In this document: piece after piece, positions 1 through 20,014 of the stretch
Layout: each line of letters begins with the position of its first letter
Position numbering within the stretch: the first letter of the stretch is position 1
Assembly (NCBI RefSeq): GCF_048773025.1
Contig: NC_133554.1
Location: forward strand, 54,660,769 to 54,724,768
From: Camelus bactrianus
Lineage: Eukaryota > Chordata > Mammalia > Artiodactyla > Camelidae
Reading direction: 5' to 3'
DNA length: 64,000 bases
Notes under the pieces: model-generated
Database searches by the model: none
Told to the model about the DNA's origin: nothing
The model's input: the letters and a program-made list of their open reading frames with translations, nothing else
Made by a program: the position numbers and the translations under genes

Positions 1-120
1 TCTGAGTTGAGTATTATCCCCATTTTACACTAGGGGAAACTGAGGCTCAAAGCAGTTAAGTTGCCCACAGTCACACAACTAGTAAGGAACAAAGCCAAAA
101 AAGCAAATTCAACTCTGGCC
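1..120 (+). repeat. MIR SINE fragment
   Basis: The sequence follows the MIR core (tattatccccattttaca, then aaactgaggct, then cacacaactagtaag). It is old and diverged, and cut by the window edge. Confidence 0.8.
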
Positions 121-539
121 CCAAAAGAGGCTGCATTTTTTCAACATCATCTTGCATGCTCTATCTGGAAACTTCTGGGAATCCTAGATGGTTCAAAAGG
201 AGGTGGCATTTAGCTTAAATTGGAATTTCACAGGTAAAAATGAGGGGTACACCATCTAGGCACAAAGGCAGAGTAGGACAGGTGTGGAGGTAGGGAAGAG
301 GGGGACAGGAATGTCACCATGTCACTGAACGAGCAGACTGGACAGAACAGCTCTGTCCTTGCTCCAGAGGTGGGTTTTCCCTGCCCAAGGAAAATCTTGG
401 ACAAGCTCCACAGCTTTTCTCATCGCTTCAAGATAACAAATGAATAGTACCTTTATTTGGCATTGAAAAAAAGTCCAGTTCACTCTACAAACCACCCAGC
501 CCCAGTCCAGGCCAGAGTGACATTAAAAACTATGAATCT
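121..539. other. Intergenic, nothing recognised
   Basis: Ordinary AT/GC-balanced sequence. I see no coding similarity, RNA gene or repeat that I can name. Confidence 0.5.
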
Positions 540-1225
540 TAGTCATTAGGGAGACGCAAGTTGTAACCACGATATATAACTATTGCCACATGTATTAGAA
601 TGGATTAAAAACAAAACAAAACTTGATGATACCAAATTCCGGTGAGGATGGGGAACATTTATACTTTCTTATAAAGTTAAATATACAATTACTATACAAC
701 TCAATAATTCCGCTTTTTGGTATTTATCCAGGGGAAATTAAGACATATATCCACACAAAAAGCCTACGTAGTGCTTATAGCAATTTCATTCATAATCACT
801 AGAACCTGGAAACAACCCAAATGCCTATCATCTCGTGACTTAACAGATTGTGGTTCATCGATACAATGGGACTAGCACCCAGCAACGAAAGGGAACAAAG
901 TACTGGTACGGGCAGCAATAACGTGGATGCATCTCAAAAGCACTGTGTCAGATACAGAAGGCAACATATTGTATCATTTATATGACATTCTGGAAAGGGC
1001 AAAACATTGGGGCGGAAAACCGATCAGTGGTTGCCGTAGGCTGGGAGCAGGATGAGGGGACTGTGAAAGGGAATGAGGAAACTTTTTGGAGTCATGAAAA
1101 CATTCTATGTTTTGATTGCAGTGATGGTTCCATGACTGTATATGTTTGTCAAAGCTCATATAACCCTACACTTAAAAAGGATGAATTTTACTGTGTGTAA
1201 ATTATACCCCAATTTAAAAAATCAA
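540..1225 (+). repeat. LINE-1 (old L1M type) 3' end
   Basis: This reads in order like the last part of L1 ORF2 and the 3' UTR of old mammalian L1: attagggagacgcaa, tatttatccaggggaaatta, ctggaaacaacccaaatgcc, then cagtggttgccgtaggctgg and aactttttggagtcatg, ending in an A-rich tail near 1215. It is heavily diverged. The open frame at 982-1200 is L1 3' sequence, not a gene. Confidence 0.8.
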
Positions 1226-1679
1226 AAATCAAGAGCAGGTGCTAACCAGCCACTCCAAGGGAGTTAATTGTAAGCCCTTTGATCTTGCCCATCATTCAGA
1301 GCCATTTCTGTGGTTTGCAGTCAAAGAACTCCAAGTGGCACTGAAATATTACTGGTCACCCATGGACATTGCTTTTCCCATCAGCTTTCATGGGATGGAT
1401 TTAAATGAGTCCATTTATCCTCTTCCAAACTCAGGAGGTCTTCGCCCATTCACTGGGTATTCTGCGCCTCAGAAAAATCTCAGTATCTCTCCAAGAACTC
1501 TTACAAGATCCCTGTGCACTCTTGCTCCTGTAATACAGAAAAATATATTGACTCCATCTTGAGGAATATGATCACTGACACATGTAGATGGAAAAACACA
1601 TGTTTATCCTCACCATTTGTTTACTGTCTCTAAATTAAATGTAACATCCTCCCTAATTCCACCAATAATCACATTTTTA
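1226..1679. other. Intergenic, nothing recognised
   Basis: It contains a 107-codon open frame (1239-1562) with no recognisable protein features. I treat it as noncoding. Confidence 0.4.
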
Positions 1680-1965
1680 AAATGCTGCTAGTTATTTTTT
1701 TAGTGAGGCATGCTGAAGTGTGTAGAGGGAAAATGGCCCAGTGACTGGGATTTGCTTTTAAAAAAACTGCAGCAAAGAAAACAAACAAACAAAAAAGACA
1801 AAAAGGCCAGATGAAGCAAAGGTGGCAGAATCCTGGTAATTGTTGAATTTGTGTTGGGCATGTGGAGATTCGTGGTACTTTTTGTGTGCCCTTGAAAACT
1901 TTTATGGGGAAAATTTTTAAGAAAAAAGACTGGATATATGCAGAAAAAATATTAGTAGTAAAATA
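1680..1965 (+). repeat. Probable L1M 3'-UTR-like fragment
   Basis: Phrases such as tgctgctagttatttttt, gggatttgcttttaaa and gataattgttgaat-like text resemble the 3' UTR of old L1M elements. The subfamily is uncertain. Confidence 0.45.
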
Positions 1966-2179
1966 CAGGTTTTGAATGTTTAAAGAAATTACTTAGCTCT
2001 TATTAGTTTGATGATTCCCTAATAGGTTCTTAGCTATGATTTCCCACATGGAAACCATGCTGTGTCTTCCTTTTATATCCGGTGTAAAGGAAGAGTCACC
2101 AGTCTGTGGTTCTCATGGTCCTCCCTGGAGCCCTTTTTTTCTAATCTATTCTCTGCAGAACAGCCCGAGGAATTCTAAA

Positions 2180-2665
2180 ATGCTCCCCTACTGAAAACAC
2201 CTCAGAGCCCATTATTAGGGACCATTTTCTCTGGGCCCCACTGTGACCCCCAAGGCCCAGCACGATCTGGGCCCTGATCCCTCTCCCCTGTGTCCCCAGG
2301 TTCCACCCACACTGGTCTTCCTTTATTTCTTCAGACCCTCTCAGCTCTTTCTGCCCCGGATCTCCATACAAGTTATTCCTTCTGATCAAGACATCCCTCC
2401 TCCTCTTCATGTGGCGGTCTCCTTTTCATCTTTAGGATCTTATCTTAAAAGTCTCTTTCCTTGAGACATTTCCCATCCTCAGCTGTTGTTATTTCATCTC
2501 CCAGTGTGTTTCCTAAAACTTTTACCACCGTTTGCAATATTTCTGCCTTTTAATTTGATTTATGTCTGTCTCTCCTACTGAGATGCAAGATTCACGAGAC
2601 CAGGGGCTGGGACTTGTTCCCTGCATCTCCAGCGCCTAGCACATGGCGAGTGGATAAGTGAATGA
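2180..2665 (+). repeat. LINE-2 3' end
   Basis: This follows the L2 3' region, from the pyrimidine-rich coding remnant through ctactgagatgcaagattc to catctccagcgcctagcaca and a gtgaatgaa end. Confidence 0.8.
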
Positions 2666-2854
2666 AAATAACTCCTGGGTGACCACAGAAGATGGAGCTA
2701 CCTTGGTAGTGGAATGACACACTTTCACCAACTATTTCTCAGTTTCATTTTTTAGTTCCTTTAGGAGTCTTTCAAATGGGGCAAGTGGATCTGCTCTGGG
2801 GTGGAGACAGATAAAGATGGAGGGCCAAGAAATAGGTTATAGCCACTGTTTTTA

Positions 2855-2945
2855 GAGCATTCATTCATTCATCCACCAGATACCTGCTATCTGCCAGCCA
2901 GAGTCCCTGCCCTTAAGGAGATCTCAGTCTGCTGGGAGGCAGGTG
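2855..2945 (-). repeat. LINE-2 3' end fragment
   Basis: The plus strand reads cattcattcattcatcc, then ctgccagccagagtccctgc, then ggagatctcagtctgctggg. This is the reverse complement of the L2 3' end. Confidence 0.65.
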
Positions 2946-3130
2946 GACCCCAGGCAGGGGGCTGTGTGCTGTGATACAGTAGGAGCCCAGGCAGCTGGCA
3001 GTGAGCAAATGTACCTGTAGCTTCTCCACAGTTCTCTTAAGCCTGTATCTCTGACCTTGACTGCCTGATCTGCCCCCTGATGGTGACCTCCCCTACTAGG
3101 AAGGTAAGGTCCCTGGACAGGTCTCCTCAA

Positions 3131-3176
3131 CCCCCTCAGGAGCCCTGCCAGAACCCCCTCAGGAGCCCTGCCAGAA
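3131..3176. repeat. Perfect 23-bp tandem duplication
   Basis: The unit ccccctcaggagccctgcc plus agaa occurs at 3131-3153 and again, identical, at 3154-3176. It looks like a recent local duplication with no coding context. Confidence 0.9.
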
Positions 3177-3239
3177 GACGGGTAGTGATGGGTAAGGAAT
3201 GGATACTCTAGGTAAAAAAGTTAAGTCAATAATGATCCT

Positions 3240-3330
3240 AAGAGTAAACAGTGAGCAGCGCTCGCATGGCCCCGGCACCGTTTTAAGCACTTGGCCTGTA
3301 TTAACTCAGGCCAAGAGTTAACACCTTCTC
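3240..3330 (+). repeat. MIR SINE fragment
   Basis: Text such as ccggcaccgttttaagcactt followed by gtattaactca matches the 5' half of MIR. Confidence 0.55.
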
Positions 3331-3779
3331 CCAACAAACCCATGAGAGAGTATTAAAGGAGTAAGGGTGAGGCCACAGGAGGACACTCTCCGCATGAGCA
3401 CCCTAAAAGTCATTCTTCTGATGACAGGCCTGGAGGGTTTAAACTGCGGGGATTTGAGGTAGACATACAGAAGCACTTTCTGACCACAAGAACGTGTGAG
3501 AATCTAAAGTAATTCCCCTTTCAGAATGGTTTTCCAGGACATACTCAGTGTATGGGAGAGTAGGGGATGGACACAAGATGTCCTCACTCATCTGAGCGCC
3601 TTACCCCGCCAGGAGCTGACCTCAGACTAGTTGTGGGGGGTGGGGGGGACGGGCCAGATGGGGCCAGATCACTTAGTGCAATGTAAGTCCGGCGCTAGAA
3701 TGCCATGACAGGTCAGGTCTGGGGACAGGGAGGGTATCGCAGACTGCAAGGGTGAGAGCACCCGCGAAAGGTGACCTGG

Positions 3780-4040
3780 TGTCGCCTGACCCCTTTTCCT
3801 CAACCGAAGATGCGCAGCGCGTGGGGTCAGTGGATACCCAGAGGGCTCAGAGGCGCGGGCTGGGCACCCTCCCCCTCCCCCAGAGTGACTCATGTGATGG
3901 GAGTGCCGAGACCCTCTAACGTCAGCGCTGCCTGCGCATGCGCCGTCATTTCCGGTGGGCTGGGCTGGGGGCGGAGTGGGCAGCTGCTCTCGCGGGGAGG
4001 GCATTTCCGCCGTCCGCCCTTGTTCCTAGCTCTCCGGGGG
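3780..4040. promoter_or_regulatory. GC-rich promoter-like patch without a known gene
   Basis: A CpG-rich stretch packed with motifs typical of housekeeping promoters. It has an AP-1 site tgactca (3886-3892) overlapping a tcatgtga M-box-like element (3890-3897), a CRE half site acgtca near 3919, a perfect NRF1 palindrome tgcgcatgcgcc (3933-3944), an ETS-type atttccgg (about 3948-3955) and a GC box ggggcggag (about 3969). CDR2L begins about 3 kb downstream, and its own CpG promoter is separate. It could be an alternative CDR2L 5' exon promoter, the promoter of a noncoding RNA, or an enhancer. Orientation is unknown. Confidence 0.5.
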
Positions 4041-4149
4041 TTCTGTAAAGGGTCCCAAATCCAGGATCTGGACTTGCATTTCCCGGGAGCTCAGATGGGA
4101 ACTCAGGAAGCGCTCCTGGTCGCCTGACTGTGAAACTGACCACAGGCGA

Positions 4150-5310
4150 ATCTTTAATGCCCAAGGCTTGGGGGCAATTGAGTCCGCCGTGGGCGCTAGC
4201 CATCAGCGCCAAGACTTGATGCCCCCGACAAGGACCACCACGAAATAGGTCTGCCTGACACACAGATGAGGTACCAGGCTCTGGCGGTTACCAAGGTCTG
4301 ATAGTTTATACTTCCCACCCCTGGACTTGGCTCTCTTCCCTGCTTAGAGGAAAAGGCTTGAAATGGATCCCAGAGCTTGTTGGTTGGTAGCTGAGGGAGG
4401 CTGAGGAATTTCCTTCTTTAAAGGCAGATCTGATTTTGCTCCTCATGGAGTAGTTTAGAAAATACTAAGTCTGCCCTGAAGGCACCCGGAGTGCAAGGAG
4501 CCTGAGATTCCAATGAACCAAAGCAGGCAAAAGGCCCAGCACAGGCCTGGTATGCAGCAGCCACCCGGGGCTCCACCCTGTGTCCCCCCCCAGAGGGGGA
4601 CAGGGAGGCTCCACCAACATAGCAGAGTTGGTTGCGCAGCTTCAGCCCACCCCGATCCCATACCTGCCTCAGGAGATCCAGGGAGTCCAGCCTGAATCAC
4701 TCTGCCCCGCGCTCAGGCAGCAGTAAGAATCCAGCCTTTGTGACATGCTGCATGTCCCTGCCAGGCAATGCTTCTGTGGCTGGGGCAAGGAGAGGGTGGC
4801 TACAGGAAGGGAGGGTGTTTGGGTCATGCTGAGGGCATGGCCAGTGTGGTAAAGGCCAAAAGCTGAGAAATGACCCAAGGGCTGGATGTCTTCAAACATG
4901 AGGGTCATCTAAGTCATCGCTGAAAGCATCCTTAGCTGCAGAGGCTGGAGGTGAATTTTCAGGTTGAAGGGCTGCCTTTCATTGCTAGCATTCTCACTGC
5001 CCAGGCCTGCCCCTCAGCCCTTTGCCCCTTCTCCCCTCTGGGGACTCCCTAAACTCCCTGGGGGGAGCCCTGGCTCCTGTGGGTACATTTCTACAGAGCT
5101 GCAGAATGAAGAAAAACAAATGAACAAATGAGAAGAGATTTGGTGGTTGTGGAATGCTAACGAGATCCCTCTGGAACTCAGCCCCCCAACCTGCTTGTCC
5201 CTTAGACTTATTTTGTCCCCATCTCAATAACTGAGATCACCATCACCCAGTTACTGAAGCCAGATGTCTAAGGCATCACTCTGATTCTTCAGTCAATTCA
5301 TCTGCACATC
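4150..5310. other. Intergenic, nothing recognised
   Basis: Moderately GC-rich. Short open frames on both strands overlap each other and resemble no protein I know. No repeat can be named. Confidence 0.4.
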
Positions 5311-5314
5311 TTAG

Positions 5315-5485
5315 TTCTACAACACAGTTTATTCATCCACTATTGTTGGACATTCAGGTTGTTTTCAGCTTGGAATATTATCAATAGTGCTGCTATGAAC
5401 ATTCTTGTACATGTCTTTCAGTTAACATATGTACATATTTCTGTTGCACATATGTGGGAACAGAATTGCTGAGTTATAGAATTTG
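5315..5485 (-). repeat. LINE-1 fragment, first piece
   Basis: The plus strand reads ggttgttttcagcttgg, then gtgctgctatgaacattc, then ggaacagaattgctgagtta. This is the reverse complement of the late L1 ORF2 / 3' region. It continues, after an interruption, at 5866. Confidence 0.75.
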
Positions 5486-5489
5486 CATA

Positions 5490-5865
5490 TATAGTGAATG
5501 CTATGATGCATCCCCGAGATGACCCTTCAGGACTGACGGACCTATTCCCCCCGCTGCTGGGAGGGGTGCTGGCTGAGAGTCCTCAGCTGTCAGCTCTCTC
5601 TGAGAAGAGAGGGTCACACCCACTTCCCAGGGGGAGCCTATCCACTCAATGATTGGGTGGTATTTGTGTGTTTGGGGGTGGGGGAAATAAAGCCCCTCTC
5701 CCCACCACCCCTTGGAATAGCTCTGAAAGTTTATCCTAGATTCACAGCTCTCCAGAAATCTGGGGAGGCTTTTATTGAGGCCACATCCCAACCCAGCTTC
5801 TCCCTCTGCCAACTGTGCTTCCTGTTTCCCTTCAGGTATTGACCCTCCTGAAGAAGTTCAACACC
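5490..5865. mobile_element. Unassigned insertion inside the L1, possibly an old solo LTR
   Basis: About 375 bp separates two pieces of one L1 copy, so it is probably a later insertion. It starts near tgatgcatcc and ends near gttcaaca, with an internal aataaagcccc. A solo LTR of an old retrovirus-like family would look like this. I cannot name the family, see no clear target duplication, and regard it as an old fossil. Confidence 0.3.
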
Positions 5866-6015
5866 TTGTAAAATGTTTATTGGGTCACTTTGGTCATTTG
5901 TGAAGTGTCTGGTCCAGTCTTTTACCCACTTTTCTACTGGGCTGTCTTTCTTTTTCTTGTGGACTTGCAAGGTATTCATTCTATATTCTGAATACAAGCC
6001 CTGTGTTGGATATAC
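5866..6015 (-). repeat. LINE-1 fragment, second piece
   Basis: The plus strand reads tttgtgaagtgtctggtccag, then tttctactgggctgtctttc, then tctgaatacaagccctgtg. This is the usual reverse complement of L1 ORF2, further along the same copy as 5315-5485. Confidence 0.75.
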
Positions 6016-6334
6016 TTGCCACATACATTCAGAGTTGGACATACTTGGGGTGCTTCAACCATACCAGCAAGCACATAATGGATCCTAATAAGATTGAGTT
6101 ACATGTATGCCTGAATCTGAAAACTCCTTTAAGGAAAGATTGCTTGGACAGGTGAAACTGTATATGGTTTAATGGGTATAACTGGATATAGGATACAGAT
6201 CCCAAGGAGAGGGCAACAGGATCTTAAAGGGGAAGGCCCAGAATGCAGGTAACACACTCTCAAAGTTCACCACTCCTGGCCTGAGGTTTCAGGCCACAGG
6301 CATTTAAACACAACTTCTTAAAGGTAATTGTAAG

Positions 6335-6480
6335 TTAATATTCATTCATTCAAAGAGTGTCCATGGAAGCTAACAATGGGTCAGCCTGCTCTGGGCACTG
6401 AAGAGTCAGCTGTGAACAAGAGAGATAAGATCCTTGCTTTCAGGAGATCTACAGGAGACACAATAGGTAAATAAAATTAA
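6335..6480 (-). repeat. LINE-2 3' end fragment
   Basis: It reads attcattcattcaa, then ctgctctgggcactgaagag, then tgtgaacaagagagataag and a gagacacaataggtaaataa end. This is the reverse complement of the L2 3' end. Confidence 0.7.
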
Positions 6481-7103
6481 ATGATTTCAGACACTGAGAC
6501 ATAAACTGAAGTCCAAGGGAAGGTGGGATTGATTCAGTAACAACCAGACCAAGCAAGACACCGGGGAGATCCCTCCCTCGGCTCCGCCTCCAGCTTTGCA
6601 TACGTCCTCTGATTGGCCAGCGGCGGTCGGTCCCACCCCGTGGAGCGGGCGGCTAGGGAAGCGCGGGGCGGACCCCGCCAAGATGCAGCAGCGGCTCCGG
6701 GTGTCGCGGGGCTGGTAGTGGGCAACGCGGGCCGGAGCCGGGCAGGGGACGCCCGCCACGGCAACCGCGCGCTCCTAGCGTCCTAGACCTGCCAGCGGGC
6801 TTGGGCCCTTCTTGCCGCTGTCCTGCCTGCCGTCCCCGCCCCTCCACCCTTTTGTGCCGCCGCCGCCCGGTGCCCGGGCTCCGCAGGACCCCGGCCGAGC
6901 CCGACTGCCGTGGCGCGCCAGCCCTGCGTGGGCGCCGGATCGGCGGCCGATGGCGAGGGGGTGCGGCACGGGCGGGGGCACTGCAGCCAGAATCCGCGAC
7001 GAGGGAGGCTCGGCCCGCCTCCACCGCATTGTCCCGGGCCCTGCTCCCCGGCCCTGAGCCGCGTCGCCGCAGCGCCCGCACGCCGCCTGCTGCCTGCGGG
7101 GCC

Positions 7104-15655
<8,552 letters not shown>

Positions 15656-17340
15656 CCCTTCCCGGCCTGCAGCCTCCCCCAGAGGCAGGCCATGGGTCCC
15701 TTGCACCTGGGCCACGCAGCCTCTGGTGAGTGAAGGAGCCCTTTAGCAGCAATATACCCCAGCGGGAGGCCGCTCTCTGACCCAGGGAGCATGTAGGGAA
15801 TGCATGTTCCCTGCTGATGTGGGAGGCCATTGACAGGTCCTGCCTCCCAGGACCCTCCACCATCCCACATCAGCCCAAAGGCGCAGCCAAGAGAGTCTGA
15901 AAGCCAAAGGTCCCCACTCCCCTGGGGACTCCCCACTCTCCCAGCCCCCACTTCCTGACCGTGGGCCTCACTCTCAGATTTGTGGCCAGGCTTCTGAAAA
16001 CCATTCTGGACCAGTTGGCTTTCTTTTTTGTTTTTACCAAAATTTGGCTTTTTTTTTTTTTTTTTTTTGGAGATTTGCAATGCAAGATCTCCCTGACCCC
16101 TTGCCACAACTGGAAACACTTGAAGGGGGACCCCAGAGCCAGCTGTTGCAGGTTCCAGGGATCTCCTGGACCATCCACTGCTTCTCCCCAGCTGTGACAT
16201 GCTGCCATTCCCTTAGCACCAGCTGTCCCATCCCCAGAGTCCTGACCAGGTCAGCAACAGCCCCTGCTGCGCAGAGCAGAAAGCCTCAGCCACACCTGGG
16301 TGGCCCCACCTCCAGCCCTGATGAGCGCGGGCTACTCCCTGGAGACCCTCAGCCCACTGCAGATTTGTAGCCAATCAACTCAGCCAGCCTTCCCAGGTTC
16401 CAGCCCTAGAAATGCCTTCTGGGTATTAAGCCTTTCAGGGGTCTGGGTGGTGGGGAGCCCCCCATCTCTGCACACCTCCTGTGATTCACCAAACTTGACC
16501 TCTGCCTGTCCCCATCTCAGGGACCATGATATGTCAGAATCCATGCTCCCCACAGGCCCACCCAACTGCAGGTCATGCCTGCCACCCCCAGAATGCCCCT
16601 GGTATGTGCACCAGCCCGTGGTCCCAGCATCCTCCCCTGCTCCCCTTTACTGGGGACCACCCAAGATTCTCAGCCCACACTGGACAGTATTGAAATGGGA
16701 CAGGATGGGGAATAGGTCCCCTCCTTTCCAAAAATGCCTGCTCTTAACCTCCCACCTTTGTGAGGGGCTTTTTAGGGCCCAGCCGGGTCAGGGGTTTAAT
16801 CTTTTATTAAGACTTCAGAAGGTCCAGCTTCAGCTAAGAGATGCCCAGGTCCCCAGCTTGCCCAGAGCCATTCTTCAGGGCTCCCAGTTCCTACTACCAC
16901 CCATCCTGAGACCCTACAAAATCGGAGGAGCCATACAAGTGGCCCTGGCCTCTGTGCTGGGAGCCCAGTGGGGAACCTTCATGCCTTATGTTTCTAAGGG
17001 GTAAAGGGGTTTTCTTAACAAGCATGCCTGACCTCCCTGGAGGCGCCACCCTGCTCTCCGGGCGGCACTGTGATGAGAGCTGTCGGCTGGTCCTGCTTTT
17101 CACACATCTTGGAACCTTTTGTCCTTGGGAGCTGGGCAGCTCCCAGAGGTCCATCCGCATCCACGCATCTCTGTCATCTAGGGTGGAGGGAGTAGGGTGG
17201 GACGGGTTGGGGAAGGGCTCCTGCCTGTTTTGCTCCCCAGTTCTGTAGCCGCCGACCAGCGTCATCTTTGAAGTATACATGAGAGAAATATATTTACAAA
17301 TGCTTTATTCTCTTCTTTAATAAAAAACGCACCAGTATTC
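15656..17340 (+). other. CDR2L: CDR2L 3' UTR
   Basis: About 1.7 kb follows the stop. It contains a run of T residues (about 16049-16069), which would be poly-U in the mRNA. It ends at the poly(A) signal below. Confidence 0.7.
17319..17324 (+). promoter_or_regulatory. CDR2L: CDR2L poly(A) signal AATAAA
   Basis: A canonical hexamer about 1.66 kb after the stop codon. Cleavage is expected 10-30 bp downstream. Confidence 0.75.
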
Positions 17341-18095
17341 TAAAAGCAGAAATGGTCCTGTCTCTGTGCATCTCAATAACCAGCCTCTCATCACACAGCT
17401 AGAGGGGAGCACATCCTGAGCTTCACTCCCCTGTGATTGGCAGCCAAACAGCTCTAAATAGCAGGCTCTTGGAAGTTTCCGTATTTGTTCAGCACCAGCT
17501 ACGCCAGTCACGTTGCCTTGCAGGGCGCTCCATGAGGTGGACCGTCCTTGCTGTACTGATTTTGCAAGAACCACCCTCCAGCCCACACCTGCTGACAGCA
17601 CGAGTAACTTCACAAATCAAGGAAAATGCTCCTGAATCTTTGAGGGGCTCAGTTTCTTGCTGCCTTCTCCACCTTCCGGTTTCCAGACAGACAATTCGGC
17701 CAGCTGTGTGAATTCCAATCCCACGTGGAAAAGCTTCCAAAGTCTTCCATGGTGGAATATGTTCAGAGACCTTCCACCAATACCCCTCCCCCCCCCCTAT
17801 TCCTGAAGGAGCCAGGAGTGACCTCCTTGAACCCTGGAAGTGAGGATAGTGTGGTGTGGGGAGCCCAGAGCTGGGCCCCAAATTGGCATAGAGCTTCTTA
17901 ACGTTATCTGAACAGGAAGGGGGTTTTATGTCCACAGCATACACGTGGCTGTCGGGTTTTCCCATCCTGCTATGACCTGCCTCCAGATGACCTGCCTCCA
18001 GTGGGATGGAGAGGCTCTTGCAGGTGTGACAGCCGAAGCAGTCACACCTGGGAGCAAAGGAAGCTGTGGCCTGTATTCTTTTCTCCTTTGCTTTT
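17341..18095. other. Intergenic downstream of CDR2L, nothing recognised
   Basis: Unique-looking sequence with a C run near 17785. Open frames here show no protein features. Confidence 0.4.
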
Positions 18096-18207
18096 TATTT
18101 ATTTTTTTTAATTTAATTTAATTTTTTTAATGGAGGTACAGGGGATTGAACCCAGGACCTTGTGCATGCTAAGCATGTGCCCTACCACTGAACTATATCC
18201 CTCCCCC
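18096..18207 (-). mobile_element. Camelid vic-1 type SINE
   Basis: The plus strand reads aatggaggtacaggggattg, then aacccaggaccttgtgcatg, then ctaagcatgtgccctaccac and tgaactatatccctccccc. The minus strand is therefore a tRNA-Ala-like head with A and B boxes followed by an A/T-rich tail. I know this SINE only from Camelidae. Confidence 0.85.
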
Positions 18208-18734
18208 TTCCCTTGCCTTTTAAATAACCCCTGAACACTGGATATGTATTTTTCCCTCCCCTTCTTCCTTCCTGTAACCACTTTGTCCTTACTCACTGCC
18301 TCCCCAGGGTCTCTCTCTTGCCTCTCTCCTCCTTACCCATCCCAAGACCGAACATGTTGAACCTCTGTGGGGAGGGCGACTGGTTCCCTCTCCTATTGCC
18401 CCAGGAAACAGGTCTGCCTCAGCCCTCCCAGCAAACCTTGAGCTGAAAGCCTGGGAGGGTTTTCTGGTAACTGGGCACAAAAGGAGTGGTGAGAAAGCAA
18501 GCAGCTCCTAGAAAGAAGAGGGCAGCTTTGCCCACTCATTCATACCAAGAGCCATGCTCCGTGCTGCTGCCCAGCCCCTCTGGAAGAAGGAAAGAAGGTC
18601 TAGACTAGAGCCAGTCAGACTGGATCTCCCACCCCAGTGCTGCAGAGAAAAAAGATAAAGACGTATCTCTGAAAATAAAAAGAAGTTCCTTCAAGGAGCT
18701 GAGCTTAGCACCCCTTAGAAGCAGCTAAATTTTG

Positions 18735-18900
18735 TTGCCTGCTAACTTTGGGCCAGCAGTACTAAGTGTTTCACATGTGTTGAATGCCCTCCGAAGCCTT
18801 ATGAGGCAGCTTTAAAATCTTTGTTTTACTGATGGGGATCCTGAGGCTTAGAGGTTGCGTTAGTCACACAGAAATATTCAAATCCAGACCTGACCAATTC
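18735..18900 (+). repeat. MIR SINE fragment
   Basis: Contains tgggccagcagtactaagtg, then gaagccttatgaggcagc, then tactgatggggatcctgagg, in MIR order. Confidence 0.7.
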
Positions 18901-19469
18901 CACTATGCAATACAGCATGTTTCTGATATGCAAGTAAATGTGAGTTTTAAGAGACAGTCTGACCCAGGACACTCTAAGAAAGAAGACAGGAAAATCCTGT
19001 GGACCCTCTACATGGGAGTGGTACCCCATCTCACAGGCTCTAGAGAAAGCTTGGTGCCCACAAGCTTCTCAGCTACCAGAAATGATTTGATTCTTTATGT
19101 TTTATTTCCCTCTTTCTTCCTGCCCCTGTGCATGTCCCCTTCCTGAAGCATCATTTCAGCCTATGGAGGACCAAAGAGGGGAAGAAGACTGGCCTCGCCT
19201 CTGCCTTCAGTGCCACCTTTTTAAACACAGTGATCGCCCACTGTGGATCAGGTGCCCCTGAGAAAAGACAACTGTCACCCACATTTGGGCGACATGGCGA
19301 TCAATTTGTTAAGGGAACAGGTGGTACCTCTCAGGCCTGTTTCTCCCAGAAGGGTCTCTACTCTGCATGGTTCACAGCAGCAGAGGTGAAAGGAGCTTGC
19401 CAGCTGCTCTTCTCTCCACCCCAGTGTAGCCTGTTCCATTCCCTCCTCTACCCGCCTCCTCTCCCAGAA

Positions 19470-19690
19470 TCCAGGCCACCAGATGGCCGGAGCAGGCTGT
19501 GTTTATCTGGGGCCATGGAAACCTGCAGCTTCTTTTTCCTATCATTCTGGGTCAGGCGCGGGGCTGGAGCCCAGCCTCAGAGCCATGATGCCACGGAATG
19601 GTGCCGACTTTATTATTCATAATCCCTGAGCCGTCGAGTCTCTGGCTTTGCTCCTGTGAGCAGCTTTTTCCAGTCACCATGGAGATGCCT
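19470..19690. promoter_or_regulatory. Possible CTCF / RFX element
   Basis: ccaccagatggccg (19476-19489) matches 13 of 14 positions of the CTCF core as I remember it. Two X-box-like (RFX) motifs follow: ggggccatggaaac (about 19509-19522) and gtcaccatggagat (19673-19686). They lie in the CDR2L-MRPL58 spacer. These are motif matches only. Confidence 0.35.
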
Positions 19691-19826
19691 CTGTCCCCTC
19701 TGAGGTCTTGGGACTAAGTCAGACAGGGTGGGACCCCGGAAACTCCCCTTTCAGCCTGGAGCCCAAAAGGCTTATGCCAATTGCCATTCCCTTCCTAATT
19801 TGGGTTTACAAAACCAGGGCTTGGGG

Positions 19827-19853
19827 AGTGTGTGTGTGTGTGTGTGAGTGTGT
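19827..19853. repeat. (GT)n microsatellite
   Basis: An interrupted gt dinucleotide run, gtgtgtgtgtgtgtgt then gagtgtgt. Confidence 0.9.
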
Positions 19854-20014
19854 TTCCTTCGTAAAGAACTTGCCTGTATCAATGAGGCTAAAATGGTAAA
19901 GCCTTGATTTGACGACAATCTCCTGTCTCGAACAGCCAGCATTCCCAGGGGCATAGTTTTCTAGGTAATTATGCCTTTCCTAAAAATAGAACTCTCCATT
20001 AAGAAACAACCACT

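Noticed and set aside
982-1200. 72-codon frame
   Set aside because: It lies within an L1 3' end.
3669-4263. Frames of 105-118 codons in the 3.9-kb GC-rich patch
   Set aside because: They overlap on both strands with no homology. The patch is better explained as regulatory DNA.
18096-18207. tRNA-like sequence with A and B boxes
   Set aside because: It is the head of a vic-1 SINE with an A-rich tail. The same holds for 36531, 48399, 52366 and 59471. None folds as a clean tRNA gene.
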